A DNA stretch of 64,000 bases. Origin: Spirosoma panaciterrae DSM 21099. GTDB taxonomy: Bacteria; Bacteroidota; Bacteroidia; Cytophagales; Spirosomataceae. Shown here piece by piece: positions 61,026 to 64,000 of the stretch (positions are counted from its first letter, which is position 1; the number at the start of each line of letters is the position of its first letter). The stretch is from contig NZ_KB893243.1 in the NCBI RefSeq assembly GCF_000374025.1, positions 186,001 through 250,000 of the forward strand. Reading direction: 5' to 3'. The notes under the pieces were generated by a model. That model did not search any database and was not told where the DNA came from. It saw only the letters and a list, made by a program, of their open reading frames with translations. The position numbers and the translations under genes are program-made.

Positions 61026-61720
61026 GATGTTATGGTAACAATAGGTTAGGTTTTATTGACAAATATAAATCATATACATAGTATATGCGTATTTTGCAGT
61101 CTATTGTTAAATTTTAATTGTATAAAACTATTATATGGTGCTGCTACTTAAAATTTATAGATTATATATACATTAAATTAACAAAATGGTATATGAAAGA
61201 ATGTTATTTGTTGTCGTTTGTTTTAAAGTAGTAATCTCTCGGTCAGGTATGTACTGGATTGGCTGAAATCGTCAGGGATTTAAAGCACTATAGGTGTATT
61301 GACTATGTTTAGAAGAGCCTTGCTCCACCCATTCATCTGAACAAAAAACGGCCCTCGCCTGAGCCGCATAATTAATAAGTTACCGTTTATTGAAAATTAT
61401 ATCTATTTTGTAACCAAGTCGATGAGAACGACTGGAAAAAGGATATTTAGAAACGCTGGTTCTATTAGGGCCAGCGTTTTTTGAATTATCAACTGCTGAA
61501 TTAATTGGCTTATTAACAAAACGTTAGGTATGGTCTAATGCACAACAGCACTACTAAAGAAACTTTATCATGTAAATCGGTAAAAAATGGTTTACTGAGT
61601 AAATAATTTGTATAGTTAAAATACAGAACAATACTTAAAAATTAACGAATAATAGATATTAAGAACTTGTGTAGTTTGCGGCTGTATCTTTATTCTCGTT
61701 TAGATCAATTATTAAATAAT
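61026..61720. other. 695-bp AT-rich spacer with a terminator-like hairpin
   Basis: No gene in any frame. It is rich in A and T around 61030-61200. A plus-strand terminator-like hairpin stands at 61451-61482 with no annotated gene upstream, which hints at a short untranslated RNA in this spacer. Confidence 0.45.
61451..61482 (+). terminator. Orphan terminator-like hairpin
   Basis: Stem AAACGCTGG / CCAGCGTTT with loop TTCTATTAGGG, followed by six T residues. It matches the hairpin at 41752-41771 in 18 of 20 positions. No coding gene on this strand ends before it. Confidence 0.6.
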
Positions 61721-64000
61721 ATGCCTTATCCACTCAACGAAGATAAGCGACTAGAGGCTCTGCATCGATATCAAATCCTTGATACATTACCAGAAGAGGC
61801 TTTTGACAGACTGACTGAATTGGCCTCATTAATCTGTCAGACGCCTATTTCCCTGGTATCCTTAATTGATGAAGATCGGCAATGGTTCAAGTCGAAAGTA
61901 GGGCTGGATATGGAGGAAACCAGTCGGGATATCGCTTTTTGTAGCCATGCCATTCTGGATAGCCAACTCTTTGAAGTAGAGGATGCTGCTTTGGATGATC
62001 GATTTAGGGCCAATCCTCTCGTTACTGAGAATCCAAATATTCGATTTTATGCAGGCTATCCGATGGTGGATTCGGATGGAAATGCCTTGGGTACGCTTTG
62101 TGTACTGGATCGGGCTCCCCGAAAGCTAACCGAAGACCAGCAAAAGGCATTGAAACTGCTGGGCGAAATAGCCATAGGATTAATTGTAGAACATCGACAG
62201 AAACAGGAGCTGATCTATTTTGAAAATCTGTTTACCCTTTCCAACGATCTGATTTTTGTATCAGGTACAGATGGCTACTTAAAGAAGATCAATCCAGCAT
62301 TTCGGCAGGTATTGGGATGGGATGAAGCGTATTTATTATCTACATCCCTGTTTGATCTGGTGCATCCTGACGATCGCGTGGAGGCACAGCGAGAAATAAA
62401 TCAGTTGGCGGCTGGTAGGCCAACACTCAACTTTACGTACCGCTTTCGTTGCCAGGATGGTACCTATCGGCATTTGCAGTGGGTAGCTACGCCCGAATCG
62501 GCAACAGGTTACTTGTTTGCCATTGCGCGTGACGTTACTGAAGAAAAGCAGAAAGAAATTCGACTGTTTCAGTCTGAATCAAAGTTTCGATCTTTCTTCG
62601 AAAACTCGCACGGGCTTATGTGTACGCATGCGCTCGACGGAACCTTTTTAAGTGTCAATACGGCAGGAGCTAAGGCACTAGGGTACACACCCGAAGAAAT
62701 CATTGGTCGGCGTTTGCAGGATATAGTGCCCCAGGAGCAGCATGAAGGGCTAGGGCTTTATTTTAAAAGCATTCAGAAAACGGGTAAGGCAAGCGGGATT
62801 ATGCATACCCTTCATAAAGATGGGTCGTTGCAAATCTGGCTATTTACCAATGTTCTCGAAAATGAACTGGACGGCGAGCCGTACGTCATTGGCAATGCGA
62901 TCGATATTACACGTCGTCACCAGCTTGAAGTTGATCTGAGAACGACCAAGCAGATGCTGGAACAGACCAACGAAGTGGCTCGAATTGGCACCTGGGAGGC
63001 CGATATGGTTCGGAAAACCATGCATTGGTCGGCCGTAACCAAGGCTATTCACGACGTACCGGACGATTACGTGCCGATGCTCGATACCGGCGAAACGTTC
63101 TTTAAAGGGAAGAATTATGACTTAATTGTTGAGGCTGTTGATCGGGCTATTGAAAAAGGAACTCCATTCGATATTGAATTACAGATCATTACCGCGCTCG
63201 ACCGGGAAATATGGGTGCGTATAGTCGGTACACCTGAATTTGAAGATGGAATCTGTAAACGTGTATACGGGGCCTTTCAGGATATCGACGATAAGAAAAA
63301 GGCTGAACAGGCATTAATCAATGAAAAACTACGACTGGCTGCCTTTGTTGAGCACGCACCAGCGGCAGTCGCCATGTTTGATCGGCATGTCAATTACTTG
63401 GCGGTTAGTAAACGATGGATGGAGGACTATCGCTTAACGGATAGCGTAATTGGTCGATCGCTCTATGAGGTATTTCCTGGCATGTCGGAAAACTGGCGGG
63501 CAATATTTGATCGATGTGTCAATGGAGCTGTAGAACGGCAGGACGAGTACGTTTGGCGGCCCGAAGGCTGGGATCACGATCAGTATTTGTGTTGGGAGGT
63601 AAGACCGTGGTACCAGTTTGATGAGTCTATAGGCGGCATCATGATGTATACACAGGACATTACGGAAGCCTGCCAGCAGCGCGACGAACTCAAAAAAGCA
63701 AAGCGCCAGGCCGAGCAGGCCAGTGTGGCTAAATCCGAATTCCTGGCCAATATGAGTCATGAAATCCGGACTCCGCTGAATGGCGTTATTGGCTTTACGG
63801 ATTTATTGCTCAAAACATCCTTGACCGAAACCCAGCATCAGTATCTGTCGATCGTTGACCAGTCGGCCAATGCTTTATTAAGCACAATCAATGATATTCT
63901 GGACTTTTCGAAAATCGAAGCTGGCAAGCTGGAACTGGCTTTTGAAAAGATCGATGTATACGAAATCAGCAGTCAGGCGGCCGATATTATTACCTATCAG
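61721..64000 (+). CDS. GAF/PAS multi-domain sensor histidine kinase (partial)
   Basis: The start (ATG at 61721) is inside the window and the gene runs off the right edge, 760 codons seen. Order: GAF domain (about residues 20-165, including CSHAIL and [21 protein letters not shown]), then several PAS/PAC modules (around 175-290, 295-410, 410-530, 540-650), then a HisKA domain with [11 protein letters not shown] and phospho-accepting His680. The visible part ends in the dimerisation helix ([14 protein letters not shown]). The rest, probably an HATPase and a receiver domain, lies outside. No transmembrane segment is seen, so it is cytoplasmic. Confidence 0.9.
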   Translation, partial: MPYPLNEDKRLEALHRYQILDTLPEEAFDRLTELASLICQTPISLVSLIDEDRQWFKSKVGLDMEETSRDIAFCSHAILDSQLFEVEDAALDDRFRANPLVTENPNIRFYAGYPMVDSDGNALGTLCVLDRAPRKLTEDQQKALKLLGEIAIGLIVEHRQKQELIYFENLFTLSNDLIFVSGTDGYLKKINPAFRQVLGWDEAYLLSTSLFDLVHPDDRVEAQREINQLAAGRPTLNFTYRFRCQDGTYRHLQWVATPESATGYLFAIARDVTEEKQKEIRLFQSESKFRSFFENSHGLMCTHALDGTFLSVNTAGAKALGYTPEEIIGRRLQDIVPQEQHEGLGLYFKSIQKTGKASGIMHTLHKDGSLQIWLFTNVLENELDGEPYVIGNAIDITRRHQLEVDLRTTKQMLEQTNEVARIGTWEADMVRKTMHWSAVTKAIHDVPDDYVPMLDTGETFFKGKNYDLIVEAVDRAIEKGTPFDIELQIITALDREIWVRIVGTPEFEDGICKRVYGAFQDIDDKKKAEQALINEKLRLAAFVEHAPAAVAMFDRHVNYLAVSKRWMEDYRLTDSVIGRSLYEVFPGMSENWRAIFDRCVNGAVERQDEYVWRPEGWDHDQYLCWEVRPWYQFDESIGGIMMYTQDITEACQQRDELKKAKRQAEQASVAKSEFLANMSHEIRTPLNGVIGFTDLLLKTSLTETQHQYLSIVDQSANALLSTINDILDFSKIEAGKLELAFEKIDVYEISSQAADIITYQ

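Overview
The window looks like chromosomal DNA of a Bacteroidota member, most likely order Cytophagales and close to Spirosoma/Spirosomataceae. This is inferred from gene content: two Wzi-type capsule assembly proteins, a double DUF4394 lipoprotein, stand-alone LytTR regulators, a LytS-type kinase, a DivIVA-like protein, the bacillithiol-linked protein YtxJ, a DUF5522 zinc-knuckle peptide, few Shine-Dalgarno sites and roughly 50% G+C. No rRNA, CRISPR array, transposase or prophage is visible. One tRNA (Arg, CCU) is present.

Layout. 1-1.5 kb: FAD oxidoreductase of the phytoene-desaturase type. 1.7-4.9 kb: a compact minus-strand arsenic operon arsR-arsM-arsC-arsN2-acr3 with a shared operator-like palindrome. 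5.1-8 kb: envelope protein (Wzi), small secreted and membrane proteins and an orphan LytTR regulator, then a 0.9 kb gene-poor gap ending in tRNA-Arg. 9-17.7 kb: HflX, MATE pump, Nif3-like protein, aldo/keto reductase, second Wzi protein, DUF4394 lipoprotein. 17.7-31.6 kb: CarB lacking its usual regulatory domain, DUF2383 protein, second aldo/keto reductase, prephenate dehydrogenase and an aminotransferase separated by a GxxExxY gene flanked by repeats, NUDIX hydrolase, nucleoside hydrolase, M28 peptidase, amidase. 31.9-37.4 kb: a three-gene RND metal-efflux operon (TolC, adaptor, CzcA/CusA-type pump). 37.5-43.3 kb: RluA, L28, RocD, a LytS-type kinase and small proteins. 43.3-45 kb: an AT-rich two-gene ATPase plus TOPRIM-like cassette that resembles a phage-defence pair. 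45-59.5 kb: M1 peptidase, methylmalonyl-CoA epimerase, an A-type Fe-S carrier, rmlA-rmlB-galE for sugar nucleotides, SirB1-like protein, PPTase, WD40, DivIVA, FolB, YtxJ, WaaA, RsgA and cystathionine beta-synthase. 59.9-64 kb: LytTR regulator, ECF sigma factor and the start of a large GAF/PAS histidine kinase that runs off the end.

Functional links. The Wzi proteins, rmlA/rmlB/galE and waaA all serve surface polysaccharide or LPS. tyrA and the neighbouring aminotransferase fit tyrosine/phenylalanine synthesis. The arsenic operon covers sensing, reduction, methylation, probable acetylation and export. 

The most unusual features are non-coding. At least ten intergenic sites carry dyads whose arms are built from short, degenerate, purine-rich words, each site with a different word. 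Some reach into coding sequence: the waaA C-terminus, the rsgA start, the aminotransferase N- and C-terminal ends and the folB stop. A 41-bp repeat has two near-identical copies, one diverged copy and a partial inverted copy, and surrounds a GxxExxY gene. Start codons were adjusted from the longest frame where overlap, signal peptide or family length indicated it.
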